From Streptomyces niger (GTDB taxonomy: Bacteria; Actinomycetota; Actinomycetes; Streptomycetales; Streptomycetaceae), in contig NZ_JOFQ01000017.1 of NCBI RefSeq assembly GCF_000718305.1, forward strand, positions 124,001 through 188,000: a stretch of DNA of 64,000 bases. The letters are read 5' to 3'. The position numbers were made by a program, and so were the translations under genes. The notes beneath the pieces are model-generated. The model saw nothing but the letters and a program-made list of their open reading frames with translations. It had not been told where the DNA came from and made no database searches. This document shows, piece after piece, positions 54,331-63,738 of the stretch; position 1 is the stretch's first letter, and each line of letters begins with the position of its first letter.

Positions 54331-55479
54331 TCAGCTCTTGCGGAACTCCGCGGCGGCCAGCAGCGCGGTGTCCGGGTTGTCGGAGAAGAGCCCGTCGATG
54401 CCGGTGGCGAAGAGCGCCTTGAAGTAGGCGAGGGAGTCGCCGTACGCGTTCGGGTCGCTGCCCTTGCGCAGGTCGACCGGCAGGAAGGTGTTCTCGTTGC
54501 GGACCGTGTACGGGTGCAGGACCAGGCCCGCGTCATGCGCGTCCTTGACCACCGAGGACGGCTTGCCGAGCTTGCCGTCCGACGTGCGCGGGATGATCAC
54601 GGTGAGGTCCGGGCCGATGCCCTGCGCGAAGGAGGCGATCCAGCGCAGCCCCTCGGGCTTGACCAGGTCGGCGACGGTGCGCTTGTCACCGGCTTCCTTG
54701 AAGTCCCACGGCTGGTCCTTGAGCGTGCCGAGCAGCACGACCTTCGGGCAGTCGACGAGCTTGTCCAGCCGCTGGATGCTGGACGGCTCGAAGGACTGGA
54801 GGAAGTTCGGGGAGTTCTTCTTGTGCCGGCCGTACTGGCGCAGCAGCTTGGTGAGCCGCTCCTCCAGGCCGAGCCCCAGCTTGCGGAAGTAGGTGGGGTG
54901 CTTGGTCTCGATGTGCAGCCAGATGTGGCGGCCGCGCTTGCGGCCCTCGCGCTCGGCCCACTGCAGCACTTCTTCGAAGGTCGGGACGTCCCAGCGGCCG
55001 TTGTAAAGGGTGTTGTGCTGCCGGGTCTGCGGGATGCGCTCCTTGGCGCGCAGCGTCTTCAGCTCGGCGAGCGTGAAGTCCTCGGTGAACCAGCCGGTGA
55101 GCTTCACGCCGTCCACCGTCTTGGTGGTCTTGCGGCCGGCGAACTCCGGGTGGTCGGCGACGTCGGTGGTGGCCGTGATGTCGTTCTCGTGGCGGCAGAC
55201 CAGGTGGCCGTCCTTGGTGGGGACGAGGTCCTGCTCGATGACGTCGGCCCCCATGTCCAGCGCGAGCTGGTAGGAGCCGAAGGTGTGCTCGGGGCGGTAG
55301 CCGCTTGCGCCGCGGTGGCCGACGACCAGCGGGAAGGGCAGTTCGCCGTTGCTGTGGCTGCCGTGTCCGCGCCCGGCCGCGACGGCCGTACCGGCCCCGC
55401 CGCCCAGCACCGCCGCTCCGGCGCCGAGCGCCGCAACGCTCAGTACGGTCCGTCGCCCGGGTCGCTGCGCCTTGTCCAT
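54331..55479 (-). CDS. glpQ: Tat-exported glycerophosphodiester phosphodiesterase
   Basis: 382 residues. Twin-arginine signal RRTVLSVAALG with AVAA cleavage region near residue 34. TIM-barrel GDPD motifs: VGHRGASGYRPEHTFGSY near 53, with metal and catalytic residues in VIEQDLVPTKDGHLVCRHE near 80-98. It hydrolyses glycerophosphodiesters to glycerol 3-phosphate outside the cell. The ATG at 55479 follows GAGGAG. The large insert between strands is typical of the secreted GlpQ subfamily. Confidence 0.94.
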   Translation of the reverse strand: MDKAQRPGRRTVLSVAALGAGAAVLGGGAGTAVAAGRGHGSHSNGELPFPLVVGHRGASGYRPEHTFGSYQLALDMGADVIEQDLVPTKDGHLVCRHENDITATTDVADHPEFAGRKTTKTVDGVKLTGWFTEDFTLAELKTLRAKERIPQTRQHNTLYNGRWDVPTFEEVLQWAEREGRKRGRHIWLHIETKHPTYFRKLGLGLEERLTKLLRQYGRHKKNSPNFLQSFEPSSIQRLDKLVDCPKVVLLGTLKDQPWDFKEAGDKRTVADLVKPEGLRWIASFAQGIGPDLTVIIPRTSDGKLGKPSSVVKDAHDAGLVLHPYTVRNENTFLPVDLRKGSDPNAYGDSLAYFKALFATGIDGLFSDNPDTALLAAAEFRKS

Positions 55480-55913
55480 GTCCCCGACTCCTCAAACTCC
55501 TGTGATGTGCCGCACCTGCCGGTGCGGGGCCGATGTTAGGCCCGTACACCTTTCCGGTGGGGGACATCCGTCCGAACACGCGGGTGAACGCGAGTGACGT
55601 ATGGGATTCCTGGGCTCGGCCGGAGGCGCATCCGTCCCACGGCGGGCCCGTGCGGCGGGCGGCATTCCACAGGTCAGGGGCGCCGTTTTCCGGTCGTGCG
55701 CTGATCTTCGTACGCATCATCGGTCGCGCAGGCGGAGTAGCCGCGTCCCCTGTGTTCGTCGCATGGCGGGCCGGTTAACCACCCGTGACGCACAGGAAGG
55801 GCGTGTCAACTCTGCGTATCGATCGCATGAACCCGATGTGCGATCGAGGTTGGGCCGCGAGTATCGTCCTCACCTGCAGACTCCTGCACTGACCAGTCAA
55901 CCCGGAGGACCCG
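55480..55913. other. 434-nt divergent region between glpQ and the plsC-like gene
   Basis: No gene supported. Contains a perfect 8-bp inverted repeat, cgatcgca (55820-55827) and tgcgatcg (55839-55846), with an 11-nt spacer, about 70 nt before the plsC-like gene. It looks like an operator. Confidence 0.55.
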
Positions 55914-56594
55914 TTGTCCCGCATGCTGCTGAAGGCGATTCTCGGATTCGTCATGCGTGTCCTGTTCCGCCCGAAGGTCGAGGGACTCGACGGCATCCCA
56001 GGCAGCGGACCGGTGATTCTGGCCGGCAACCACGTCACCTTCATCGACTCGCTGTTCCTGTCGCTGATCGTGGAGCGGCGGACCAAGCGTCAGGTGTACT
56101 TCATCGCCAAGGACGAGTACGTCAAGGGCAAGGGCGTCAAGGGCCGCCTGATGGCCTGGTTCTTCACCACCGCCGGCATGATCCCGGTGGACCGGGACGG
56201 CGGGCACGGCGGCGTGGCCGCGCTGATGACCGGCCGCCGCGTCCTGGAGGAGGGCAAGCTCTTCGGCATCTACCCCGAGGGCACCCGTTCCCCCGACGGC
56301 CGCCTGTACCGGGGCCGTACCGGCATCGCCCGCCTGACGCTGATGACCGGCGCGCCCGTCGTCCCGTTCGCGCTGATCGGCACCGACAAGGTCCAGCCCG
56401 GCGGCAAGGGCATGCCCCGCGTCGCGCCGGTGACCTGCCGCTTCGGCGCGCCGCTGGACTTCAGCCGGTACGACGGCATGGACCGCGACCGCTACGTCCT
56501 GCGCGCCGTCACCGACGAGGTCATGAGCGAGGTCATGCGCCTGTCGGGCCAGGAGTACGTCGACGTGTACGCCACCAAGGCCAAGGCCGCCTGA
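55914..56594 (+). CDS. plsC: 1-acyl-sn-glycerol-3-phosphate acyltransferase (PlsC family)
   Basis: 226 residues. Acyltransferase box NHVTFID (H-x4-D) near residue 42, and EGTRSPDG near 123. One hydrophobic N-terminal segment anchors it in the membrane. Makes phosphatidic acid or a related lipid. The TTG at 55914 lies 5 nt after GGAGG; the ATG three codons later is too far from that site. Divergent from glpQ, another glycerolipid gene. Confidence 0.9.
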   Translation: MSRMLLKAILGFVMRVLFRPKVEGLDGIPGSGPVILAGNHVTFIDSLFLSLIVERRTKRQVYFIAKDEYVKGKGVKGRLMAWFFTTAGMIPVDRDGGHGGVAALMTGRRVLEEGKLFGIYPEGTRSPDGRLYRGRTGIARLTLMTGAPVVPFALIGTDKVQPGGKGMPRVAPVTCRFGAPLDFSRYDGMDRDRYVLRAVTDEVMSEVMRLSGQEYVDVYATKAKAA

Positions 56595-56610
56595 CGCTCC
56601 GCCAACTCCC

Positions 56611-56643
56611 GGGCCCCCTGCCGCGATGTGCGGCAGGGGGCCC
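56611..56643 (+). terminator. Terminator downstream of plsC
   Basis: Perfect 14-bp stem gggccccctgccgc (56611-56624) with 56630-56643 and a 5-nt loop, 17 nt after the stop. Confidence 0.8.
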
Positions 56644-56663
56644 GCTGCGTGGGACCGGCCCGT

Positions 56664-56749
56664 TCGGCCTGTTGTCTGGGATCGGCCTGTTGTTTGGGGG
56701 CGGCCTGTTGTCTGAGAACGGGCCGTTGCCCGGGAACGGGCCGTTGCGA
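56664..56749. repeat. 18-bp degenerate tandem repeat, about 4.7 copies
   Basis: Units begin at 56678, 56696, 56714 and 56732 with a partial copy before 56678. Consensus near gggaacggcctgttgtct, with t/c and a/g changes. It is noncoding, between plsC and the MFS gene. Confidence 0.8.
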
Positions 56750-56845
56750 GGACGACGCCGGTGACTGCCCGGGGTCGGCGACTGCCCGGGCTCGGTGACG
56801 GCGTGGCCCGCGTCACCGTCCTCCCCGCACGTTCGCCGCGACGGT

Positions 56846-58393
56846 TCAGGCGTCGCCGCCGTCCAGCCGGTGGCCGCGCAGCAGTATCCACGCGGCGGCC
56901 GCGGCGGACAGGGAGATGACGCCGCCGACCACGGCCGCCGTCTCCATGCCGTCGGTGAACGCCCCTTGCGCGGCGTGCAGCAGCGCCTCGCCCGCGCGGT
57001 GCGGCAGGTCACCCGCCGTCTCCACCGCGCCGCCCAGCGACTCGCGGGCCGCGCCGAGCGCTTCGCCCGGCACGCCCTCGGGCGCCGTGAAGTTCCGGTA
57101 GACGCCGGTGACCACCGAGCCGAGCAGTGCGATACCGAGCGCGGAGCCCAGTTCGTACGCCGTCTCGGAGACCGCGGAGGCGGCGCCCGCCTGCTCCTTC
57201 GGCACGCTGGAGAGGATCACGTCGGCGGTGACGGTGAAGGAGAAGCCCGCGCCGACACCGACCACGAAGAGGATGGTGCCGAGCACCGGCGTCCCGGTGG
57301 TGGCGCTCACCCAGGCGCACGCGCCGAGCCCCAGCCCCACCAGGACCAGCCCGCCGGAGACCACCGCCCGCACCGACAGCCGGCGCGCGACGTGCCCCGC
57401 GGCCAGCCCCGCGCCCATCGCGCCGACGGCGGCGGGCAGTTCGACCAGCCCCGCGTTGAGCGGCGAGCGGCCCTGCACCATCTGCAGGAACTGGGACAGG
57501 AAGAACAGCAGCCCGGCCAGGCCCAGGATGGTCAGCAGGTCGGCCAGTACGGCGCCGGAGAAGCCGCGGTTGCCGAAGAGCTTCATGTCCAGCAGCGGCG
57601 TGGGCAGCCGCAGTTGGCGGCGGACGAAGCCGACGAGCGCGAGCACGCCGATGACCGCCGCGACGACCACCCCGACGCCGATGCCGTGCGCCGCCGCCTC
57701 CTTCACCGCGTAGACCACGCCGATCATGCCGACCAGCGACAGCCCGACGCTGGCCAGGTCCCACGGCCCCGGCTTCGGATTGCGGGACTCCGGCAGCACC
57801 TTGATGCCGACGGCGACCAGCACCACCATCACCGGCAGGTTGATCAGGAAGACCGAGCCCCACCAGAAGTGGCCCAGCAGGAAGCCGCCGAGCACCGGGC
57901 CGACGGCCGTCCCCGCGGAGGCCGCCGCGCCCCAGACACCCACGGCCAGGCTGCGCTCGCGCGGGTCGTGGAAGAGGTTGCGGATCAGCGCGAGGGTGGA
58001 CGGCATCAGCGTCGCGCCGGCCACGCCCTGCAGGGCCCGCGCCGCGATCATCATCTCCGGCGTCGTCGCGTACGCCGCCAGCGCCGACATCGCGCCGAAC
58101 GCCACCGACCCGGTCAGCAGCAGCTTCTTGCGCCCGATCCGGTCGCCGAGGCTGCCCATCGACACCAGCAGACCGGCGATGACGAACGAGTACACGTCGC
58201 CGATCCACAGCAGTTGGGTGCCCGACGGGCGCAGGTCCTCGCTGAGGTACGGCGCGGCCAGGCCCAGCACGGTGGCGTCGACGCCGACCAGCAGCACCGC
58301 CAGGACCAGTACGCCGAGCGCGAGCCAGCGCCCCGGGCGCGGCTGTTCCTCCGTCCGCTGCTCCGCCGCCCCCACGGCAGTCGCCCCGCTCAT
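56846..58393 (-). CDS. MFS drug efflux transporter (DHA2, 14-TM type)
   Basis: 515 residues with about 14 membrane helices. MFS motif A GSLGDRIGRKK near residue 80, the motif C-like AGTAVGPVLGGFLLG near 158, and VGVDATVLGLAAPYL at the start (the D1 motif of DHA2 proteins). The ATG at 58393 overlaps the TetR stop (ATGA). Likely exports a toxic or signalling compound sensed by the TetR protein. Confidence 0.92.
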   Translation of the reverse strand: MSGATAVGAAEQRTEEQPRPGRWLALGVLVLAVLLVGVDATVLGLAAPYLSEDLRPSGTQLLWIGDVYSFVIAGLLVSMGSLGDRIGRKKLLLTGSVAFGAMSALAAYATTPEMMIAARALQGVAGATLMPSTLALIRNLFHDPRERSLAVGVWGAAASAGTAVGPVLGGFLLGHFWWGSVFLINLPVMVVLVAVGIKVLPESRNPKPGPWDLASVGLSLVGMIGVVYAVKEAAAHGIGVGVVVAAVIGVLALVGFVRRQLRLPTPLLDMKLFGNRGFSGAVLADLLTILGLAGLLFFLSQFLQMVQGRSPLNAGLVELPAAVGAMGAGLAAGHVARRLSVRAVVSGGLVLVGLGLGACAWVSATTGTPVLGTILFVVGVGAGFSFTVTADVILSSVPKEQAGAASAVSETAYELGSALGIALLGSVVTGVYRNFTAPEGVPGEALGAARESLGGAVETAGDLPHRAGEALLHAAQGAFTDGMETAAVVGGVISLSAAAAAWILLRGHRLDGGDA

Positions 58394-58941
58394 CGGGTGC
58401 TCTCCCTTCGTACGCCGCCGAGCAGCAGCTCGGCGATGGAGTGGTTACGGTCGGCGCGGGCCAGCCGGCCCTCGTGCACCGACCAGGCGCCCGCGCACAT
58501 CAGCCCGTACAGCGCCTCGGTCAGCCAGGCCGGGGTGAGGTCGATGCGGAAGATCCCCTCTTCCTGACCCCGCCGGAACAGCGCGTGTATCCGGGCGTCG
58601 AGCCCCGTCCACCCCTCGTTGATCTCCTCGCCCTCGAAGAGCTGGTTCTCGGTGTAGAGGAACGCCAGTACCCCGGCGACCGGCTCGATCTCGGCGATCA
58701 GCCGGCGCAGCGCGGCCTCGGCGTCGTCCTCCTCCAGCCGGGCGGCGTCCAGCGCCTGCCCGGACTCCCTGATCCCCAGCTCCTCCAGCGCCCGGATGAG
58801 CGCGTCCCGGCCCGCGAAGTGCCGGTGCAGCGTCGCCCGGCTGATCCCGGCGGCCCGCGCGATGTCATCCATCGAAGCGGTGCTCTTCCGGGTGAGCAGG
58901 GCGGCGGCATCTTTCAGTACGCGATCTCGATCCACAGCCAT
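58390..58941 (-). CDS. TetR-family transcriptional repressor
   Basis: 183 residues from the ATG at 58941 (MAVDRDRVLKDAAALL). Helix-turn-helix STASMDDIARAAGISRATLHRHFAGRDALIRA at about 20-50. C-terminal ligand-binding helices of TetR type. I prefer 58941 to the ATG at 58968 because the latter lies inside the operator, while TACTCT ends 7 nt before 58941, consistent with a leaderless mRNA. It controls the coupled MFS gene and probably itself. Confidence 0.92.
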   Translation of the reverse strand: MAVDRDRVLKDAAALLTRKSTASMDDIARAAGISRATLHRHFAGRDALIRALEELGIRESGQALDAARLEEDDAEAALRRLIAEIEPVAGVLAFLYTENQLFEGEEINEGWTGLDARIHALFRRGQEEGIFRIDLTPAWLTEALYGLMCAGAWSVHEGRLARADRNHSIAELLLGGVRRESTR

Positions 58942-58980
58942 GAGACAGAGAGTACCCGAATGAGACATAGGTGTCTCATT
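58940..58980. promoter_or_regulatory. TetR operator overlapping the tetR-MFS promoter
   Basis: Perfect 9-bp inverted repeat AATGAGACA (58959-58967) and TGTCTCATT (58972-58980) with a 4-nt spacer. A third half site ATGAGACA lies at 58940-58947, across the proposed start codon. The pair covers the spacer and -35 region of the TACTCT promoter, as expected for autorepression. Confidence 0.78.
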
Positions 58981-59034
58981 AGAAAGACTCAGGTATCATC
59001 GCGCCGTGCAAGGGCGCGAGGGGAGCCTCTGCCG

Positions 59035-62000
59035 TCACGCCGGCGGTGTAGCTCCCGGCAGCTCCCCCACCGGCCCCGATCCGGCCGGCAGACGCAGCAC
59101 CACAGCACTCACCTCACCGGCCGGCCCCTGGGAGATCTGCTGCAGACTCGCCGAGAGGTCGGCCTCCATCCCGCCGGGCAGCTTGACCCGTACCAGCGCC
59201 GGCATGACGAGCCCCAGCACCACCAGGCCGACGAGCAGCGGCGTGAGGGTACTGACCATGACGACGGTCACCCGCTCGCCGATCAGGAAAGCCACCCAGG
59301 TCGTCAGCAGGATCAGGACGGACACCGTCACGAGGACCACACTGCCGAGCCAGCCACTGCGGGCCGGCGCCGATTCCTGGTCCAGCAGCCGACGCGCCCG
59401 CTGCGCCTCGACGTGCCCGCCGGCGCGCTGCTCGCAGCGTCGGAAGTGCCCCACGGCGCGCACCCGGTGCAGCGCGCGCAGCCTCATGGCACTGGTGTCG
59501 GCCGCGAGCTTCTGCTCGGCCACTCCCGCCACGTAGTGCGCCTCGGCATCCCGCTCGTCCGCGTCCAGCGCGGCCTCCGCTTCGCTCAGCGCGTCCTCGT
59601 ACAGTACGCCGCGCTTCGTCGCGTCCCCGGCGTACACGAGCAGCCGCGCCAGCGCGAGGTGCAGCGCATGCCGGTCCGCCGACTTCCGGCTGCAGCACAG
59701 CGCCTGGCGCAGCACGTCCTCCGCGTCACCGAGCGCTCCCGAAGCGCGCACCAGCGACAGGCACAGGCCGATCGCGGCACTCCGGCTGTCCGGCTGCAGC
59801 CGAAGCGCCCGCCTGAACTCGTCGGCGGCCCGCTCCCCGAGCGCGCCCGCCGCCTCCGGGGCGCTGGCCGACTCCGCCCGCTGGAGATGCAGGTTGCCCA
59901 GCTCGACCAGGGCGTGGACGTTGTACGCATCCAGCTCCACGGCCCGTTGCAGCACGGGCTCGGCCTCGTCGTAGCGGGCCAGCTGTACGAGGAGCGCACC
60001 GAGGTCGGTATGGCCCGCGCCGTACGGGCACACCGTGACGGCGTGCCGGAAGTGCGCCTCGGCCTCCGCCATCCGCTTCTCCCGGTACGCCACCATGCCG
60101 CGGCAGACGAGCGCACTGCCGGCGGAGTCGCCGGACGCCTCGCGCAACGCCTCCCGGCACAGCCGGTCAGCCTCGAACAAGTCCACCGCTCCGCGCGGAA
60201 CCTCCGGATTGCCGAGCCGCAGCCGGGCCCAGGCCTGCCCGATCACGTAGTCCTCGTCCTCCGGGTCGAGGCTCGCGGCCTCCTCGAAGAACCGCAGCGC
60301 GTCCTCGTTGCGGCCGCGCGTCAGCTCGATGTCGCCAAGGCACGACAGGACCATTGCTTTCTCCTGCAGTCCCACCGCGCTCTTCCGCATCTCCGCCAAC
60401 AGCTCCACAGCCTCGTCGAACGCCTTCCTGTCCGCCAGGACATAGGCCAGCTCGGTCCCGAAAGCCCACTCGTGCGGCTGCCGTTCCCAGGCACCGCGGA
60501 CGAGCCGTTCGGCCTCGTCGTAGCAGTGCAGTGCGCAGAGCGTGCCGGACATGCCGACGAGTGCGTCGGTGTCGTGCGGAGCGGTGTGCCGTCCTCGCTC
60601 CCATTCGGCCAGTGCCGCGCGGTACTGATGCTGCGCGTGCAGCGCGGTGGCCAGCAGGAAGCGTGCGTCGGCCCACCCGGGATGGCGGTGCACGACCCGT
60701 CGGGCCTGCTCTGTCGCTTCGTCGTGCCGGGCGAGCACACGCAGCCGGTGGGAACGGACCCGCAACGCCCACAGATGGTCGGGGTCCCTCCGCAGCGCCT
60801 CGTCGACGGCCGCCAAGGCCTCCTGGTCACGACGGCGCTGTCCCAGCAGTCTGGCCAGCTCCACGCGGAGATCCAGATCGTCCGGACGGGTCCGGATCGC
60901 CTCCCGCGCGACCGACTCGGCTTCCGTCCAGCGCCCCAGCTCCTGCAGCGCATCGCAGTGCCGCCGTAAGACGAAGGGGTCGTAGGGATGGAGCTCGACA
61001 GCGCGCTCGGACGCCGCCAACCACTCTTCCGCGCGCTCCATGCCCGCGTACAGCTCGGCGAGCGCCAAATAACACCGGACCTCTCCGGCGTCCACTGTCA
61101 CCGCCCGCCGGGCGGCCTGTTCCGCCTCGGCCCACCGACGCAGATCGCGCAGTGCTGTCGCCTGATTCCGGAACACCCACTCCGCATCCGCCTCGATGCG
61201 CAGCGCTTCGTCGAATTCGCGAAGCGCGTCTTCCGCCCGACCCTGGTAGCGAAACAGCTGTCCCAGGTGCACGCGGATGTCAGCGGGGTTCGAGCTCTTG
61301 TCCAAGGCCGTGCGCGCCACCTCTTCACTCTCCGCGAAGCGGCCGAGGTCTGCCAGCGCGAACATGGCGCAGACATACGGCCGTACCAGGTCGGGTGACT
61401 GCCGGGAAGCCTCGGCGAACTCTTCCAGAGCCAGGTCCGGTCGGTGCCGGGCGTCCAACACCTCGCCCAGCGCCACCCTCAGTTCGGCATTCTCCGGAAG
61501 CCGGTGGACGGCCTGCCGGGCGCATTCCTCGGCTTCCTCCCCCCGCCTCAGGTCGGACAGTGCCTCCACTCGGCCCCTCAGGGCGCCCACATGCTCAGGC
61601 CCTTGTCGCAGCACATGGTCGTACTGATCGAGCGCTTCCTGCGGGCGGCCACGGGCAGTGAGTGCGGAGGCCGTACACATCCGGAGGTCCGCGCGCTCCG
61701 GGAGCAATTCGACTGCCTCCAAACCCGCCTGCACCGCTTCGTCCAGCCGGTTGAGGTGTTCCAGCAACCCGATCCGCCGCTCCCAAGCGCTGGGATGTCC
61801 CGGCTGCGCGGCCAGCGCCCGTTCCACGCACTGCAGGCCGTCTTCGAGCCGCTTCCGGTCGGTCCACACCTCTTCGACGACCAACAGGGCCGAGGCGCTG
61901 CGAGGGTGTGCTGCCAGCAGGGTTCGCGCCGCTGCCTCGGCCTCGTCCATCCGCTTCAGGCACCGCAGCAGGACCAGTCTCTCCTGCAGAGCTCTCTCGT

Positions 62001-63699
62001 GCGCGGGTTGCATGCGCAGCGCCGCATCGGTGACGTCGAGCGCCTCCTCCAGCTGGTTCAGCCTCGCCAGCGTGCCGGCCAGTTCCACCTGAAGCGGGAC
62101 GTCCTGGGGCCGCCGACGCAGAGCTTCCTCGGCGGCCTCCCGCGCCTCTTGGAGGCGGCCGCAGTAACGCAGGCCCGCGACGTGCAGGGCCAGTGCCTCA
62201 CCGTGCCACGGATCCGTCCGCACGGCCTCTTCCAATGCCACCAGGGCCGTGTCGTCCCGGTCCTGGGCCCAGCGGAGCCGCCCGAGCAGCACATGCGGAG
62301 TGGCACTGTAGGGATACGCATCGCAGAAGGTTCGGACACCGGTCTCCGCCTCGTTCCAGCGATGTGCGATGCGCAGCGTGAACGCCGCTCCGGAGAGGGC
62401 CGCGAACCAATGCGGATCGTTGTCCCGTGCCCTGGCGAACGCCTCCAGTGCTTGATCCGTGCGACCGCGTCGCGCCGAGTGCCAACCGCGCAGGGTCCAG
62501 GGCTGCGGACGCGACGGGTACGCCTCGCAGGCCCGGCAGACCGCGATCGCCGCCTCCTCCCAGCGCCCCAGCTCCGCCAGCACATCGCATCGCTCGCTCA
62601 GCAGCGGAAGATGCTCCGGGTCATGGTGCAGTCCGCGATCACAGGCTTCCAAGGCCTGCTCCGGATTCCGTGCCTTCAAGGTGGACGCCAGCTTCATCCA
62701 GCGGCCCGGGTCCACCGGCCTCCTCATGAGGAAGCCCTCCGCCGCGGATACCGCCTCCGCGTGCCGTCCTGCATGGACCAGTGCGTCGATCTCCCGCTGC
62801 CGGGCCACAGAGTGGTGCGAATCAAGCTCCGACGCCCGCCGCGCGCGCTCCAAAGCCTCATCAGTACGGCCGAGGTGAAGGGAAAGCCTGCTGGACCGGC
62901 ACAGAAGTCCGGGCAGTCGTGGCCGGACGGCGAGTCCGTCCACGGCTGCCCGCTCGGCCTCGTCCCAGCGATTGACGATGCCGAGGACGTGAACCCGGGC
63001 CTCCAAAGCCCACCCGTGCTCCGGATCCACCCGCAGCGCCTGGTCCACCAGCCCCACGGCCCGGTCCGCGTCCCGGTCGCCCGCGTCGATGAGCGCAAGC
63101 GCGCAGTCGGCCAGCAGCTCCGGCTCCTCCGGGCAGAGCTCCGCGGCCTCCGTCGCCCGCAGCTTGACCTCGTCCCAGCGGCCGAGATCACCCAGCGCCC
63201 CGAGCCGATCCGCCAGCGTCGACGGATCGCCCGGATGCCCTTGCAGCACCCGCTCGTAGTGCCGCAGCGCTTCTTCGTACCGCCAGCGCCCCGCATACAG
63301 CTTGGCCGTCGCCCTGTGGACGTCCCGCCCGTCAGGAAAGCGGGTGCACGCCTCCTCGGCCGCCGCGAACGCCTCGTCGTAACGGAACAGCCGGTCGAGG
63401 CACGCGATCCGCCAAGCCGCAGCCGACTGCCGTGACTCGTCCCCGGCCTCATCGGCCGTCAACAGGCCGTCGAACAACGTCAGCGCATCGCCCGGGCGCC
63501 CCTGCCCCAGCCGTACCCTGCCCAGCTCGTGCAGCGCATCCCGGTCAGCCGGACATTCCGCCAGCCGGCGGTCGATCAGCTCCTCGGCCCGGTCGAACCG
63601 GCAGTCCTCCCGCAGTCTGCGCAGGACGGCCGTATCAAAGCCGGGGCCGTTTCCGGAAGCGTGCCTGTTCTCCCCGTTTCCATGAACTCCCCCGTTCAT
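59035..63699 (-). CDS. Giant tetratricopeptide-repeat membrane protein (1554 aa)
   Basis: After a 20-residue Gly/Asn/His-rich start, residues about 25-1400 are built from 34-residue TPR units (e.g. W-x-EA-x5-A-x4-P: RWDEAERAAVDGLAVRPRLP, RPDLALEEFAEASRQSPDLV). By period about 35-40 units fit; I did not count them one by one. The tail has two TM helices (about 1450-1472 and 1478-1501) and a short soluble end. No enzymatic domain is seen. The ATG at 63699 follows GGGGG. It should form a long superhelical scaffold anchored to the membrane at its C-terminus. Neighbours are argH and the TetR-MFS unit; function unknown. Confidence 0.88.
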   Translation of the reverse strand: MNGGVHGNGENRHASGNGPGFDTAVLRRLREDCRFDRAEELIDRRLAECPADRDALHELGRVRLGQGRPGDALTLFDGLLTADEAGDESRQSAAAWRIACLDRLFRYDEAFAAAEEACTRFPDGRDVHRATAKLYAGRWRYEEALRHYERVLQGHPGDPSTLADRLGALGDLGRWDEVKLRATEAAELCPEEPELLADCALALIDAGDRDADRAVGLVDQALRVDPEHGWALEARVHVLGIVNRWDEAERAAVDGLAVRPRLPGLLCRSSRLSLHLGRTDEALERARRASELDSHHSVARQREIDALVHAGRHAEAVSAAEGFLMRRPVDPGRWMKLASTLKARNPEQALEACDRGLHHDPEHLPLLSERCDVLAELGRWEEAAIAVCRACEAYPSRPQPWTLRGWHSARRGRTDQALEAFARARDNDPHWFAALSGAAFTLRIAHRWNEAETGVRTFCDAYPYSATPHVLLGRLRWAQDRDDTALVALEEAVRTDPWHGEALALHVAGLRYCGRLQEAREAAEEALRRRPQDVPLQVELAGTLARLNQLEEALDVTDAALRMQPAHERALQERLVLLRCLKRMDEAEAAARTLLAAHPRSASALLVVEEVWTDRKRLEDGLQCVERALAAQPGHPSAWERRIGLLEHLNRLDEAVQAGLEAVELLPERADLRMCTASALTARGRPQEALDQYDHVLRQGPEHVGALRGRVEALSDLRRGEEAEECARQAVHRLPENAELRVALGEVLDARHRPDLALEEFAEASRQSPDLVRPYVCAMFALADLGRFAESEEVARTALDKSSNPADIRVHLGQLFRYQGRAEDALREFDEALRIEADAEWVFRNQATALRDLRRWAEAEQAARRAVTVDAGEVRCYLALAELYAGMERAEEWLAASERAVELHPYDPFVLRRHCDALQELGRWTEAESVAREAIRTRPDDLDLRVELARLLGQRRRDQEALAAVDEALRRDPDHLWALRVRSHRLRVLARHDEATEQARRVVHRHPGWADARFLLATALHAQHQYRAALAEWERGRHTAPHDTDALVGMSGTLCALHCYDEAERLVRGAWERQPHEWAFGTELAYVLADRKAFDEAVELLAEMRKSAVGLQEKAMVLSCLGDIELTRGRNEDALRFFEEAASLDPEDEDYVIGQAWARLRLGNPEVPRGAVDLFEADRLCREALREASGDSAGSALVCRGMVAYREKRMAEAEAHFRHAVTVCPYGAGHTDLGALLVQLARYDEAEPVLQRAVELDAYNVHALVELGNLHLQRAESASAPEAAGALGERAADEFRRALRLQPDSRSAAIGLCLSLVRASGALGDAEDVLRQALCCSRKSADRHALHLALARLLVYAGDATKRGVLYEDALSEAEAALDADERDAEAHYVAGVAEQKLAADTSAMRLRALHRVRAVGHFRRCEQRAGGHVEAQRARRLLDQESAPARSGWLGSVVLVTVSVLILLTTWVAFLIGERVTVVMVSTLTPLLVGLVVLGLVMPALVRVKLPGGMEADLSASLQQISQGPAGEVSAVVLRLPAGSGPVGELPGATPPA

Positions 63700-63738
63700 C
63701 CCCCATGGCCGGTGGCCGGTTCTCCATGGTGGAAACCA

